64,000 bases of DNA from Arthrobacter sp. M2012083. Lineage in GTDB: Bacteria > Actinomycetota > Actinomycetes > Actinomycetales > Micrococcaceae. The translations under genes and the position numbers were made by a program. This document shows, in pieces, positions 63,975-64,000 of this stretch; the stretch's first letter is position 1; the number at the start of each line of letters is the position of its first letter. The notes below the pieces were generated by a model. It had not been told where the DNA came from. It ran no database searches and saw only the letters and a program-made list of their open reading frames with translations. The stretch lies in contig NZ_AKKK01000025.1 of NCBI RefSeq assembly GCF_000281065.1, positions 171,650-235,649 of the forward strand. The letters run 5' to 3'.

Positions 63975-64000
63975 GGGGTAGTGGTGGGGGGGGGGGGGGG
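63975..64000. other. G-rich end of window, possible artefact
   Basis: The last bases read GGGGGTAGTGG followed by a run of at least 12 G. This looks like a contig end or homopolymer artefact rather than biology. The preceding 60 bases hold no supported gene. Confidence 0.6.

Overview
The window is high-GC actinobacterial chromosomal DNA, most like Arthrobacter/Paenarthrobacter (Micrococcaceae). Evidence: ribosome-binding sites and GTG starts typical of the group, the rpsB-tsf-pyrH-frr-cdsA and dxr-rip-ispG-GNAT-proS gene orders also known from Mycobacterium, LytTR-controlled acetate-type symporters, and MsiK-style sugar ABC importers that lack their own ATPase. The left edge cuts an MFS exporter gene. 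The right edge ends in a run of G that looks like a contig end or sequencing artefact.

Layout. 1-5.1 kb: drug-efflux MFS (partial), a holin-like envelope protein, a lipid/glycolipid trio (CDP-alcohol phosphatidyltransferase, DMT-type membrane protein, GT4 glycosyltransferase) and a CAU-anticodon tRNA with a terminator. 5.2-9.4 kb: a 922-residue UPF1-like helicase with a nuclease-like tail beside the tRNA, then a glutaryl-CoA-dehydrogenase-like gene. 9.4-15.2 kb: a degenerate M23 protein facing rpsB-tsf-pyrH-frr-cdsA and a DivIVA-repeat protein. 15.3-22 kb: a LytS/LytTR two-component system between two divergent symporter modules, each a small two-TM protein plus a sodium:solute symporter. The control region holds a consensus LytTR direct repeat and a CRP/GlxR-like site. 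22-25.7 kb: PHP phosphoesterase, small membrane proteins (one with an RNA leader that can fold two ways) and an Lrp regulator.

25.8-41.7 kb is the branched-chain amino acid block. An Lrp-flanked branched-chain 2-oxoacid dehydrogenase operon comes first. After an SDR gene and a TetR/SDR-hydrolase pair, a BkaR-like TetR faces a seven-gene operon: carboxylase beta, carboxylase alpha, acyl-CoA dehydrogenase, CoA-transferase A and B, MaoC, CitE. This is the gene set of M. tuberculosis Rv2495c-Rv2504c and predicts leucine and possibly itaconate degradation to acetyl-CoA. 41.7-50.3 kb is a LacI-controlled sugar/glycoside locus: ABC importer, two Gfo/Idh/MocA dehydrogenases, a TIM-barrel isomerase and ThuA. 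One permease gene carries an in-frame stop. 50.3-64 kb: lipase-maturation-factor-like protein, MEP isoprenoid genes dxr and ispG flanking a site-2 protease, a TetR-controlled ABC-2 exporter, a small peptide ORF with a good promoter, proS, TauE/SafE, an APH(6)-like kinase and a VIT1-type transporter.

No CRISPR array, prophage, transposase or large undescribed system is visible. The most novel-looking items are regulatory: the alternative-fold leader before the DUF4383 gene, the LytTR/CRP control region, the LmrA/QdoR-like box over a leaderless tetR driving a fused SDR-hydrolase, and the 37-codon ORF before proS. All database relationships are from memory; nothing was searched.
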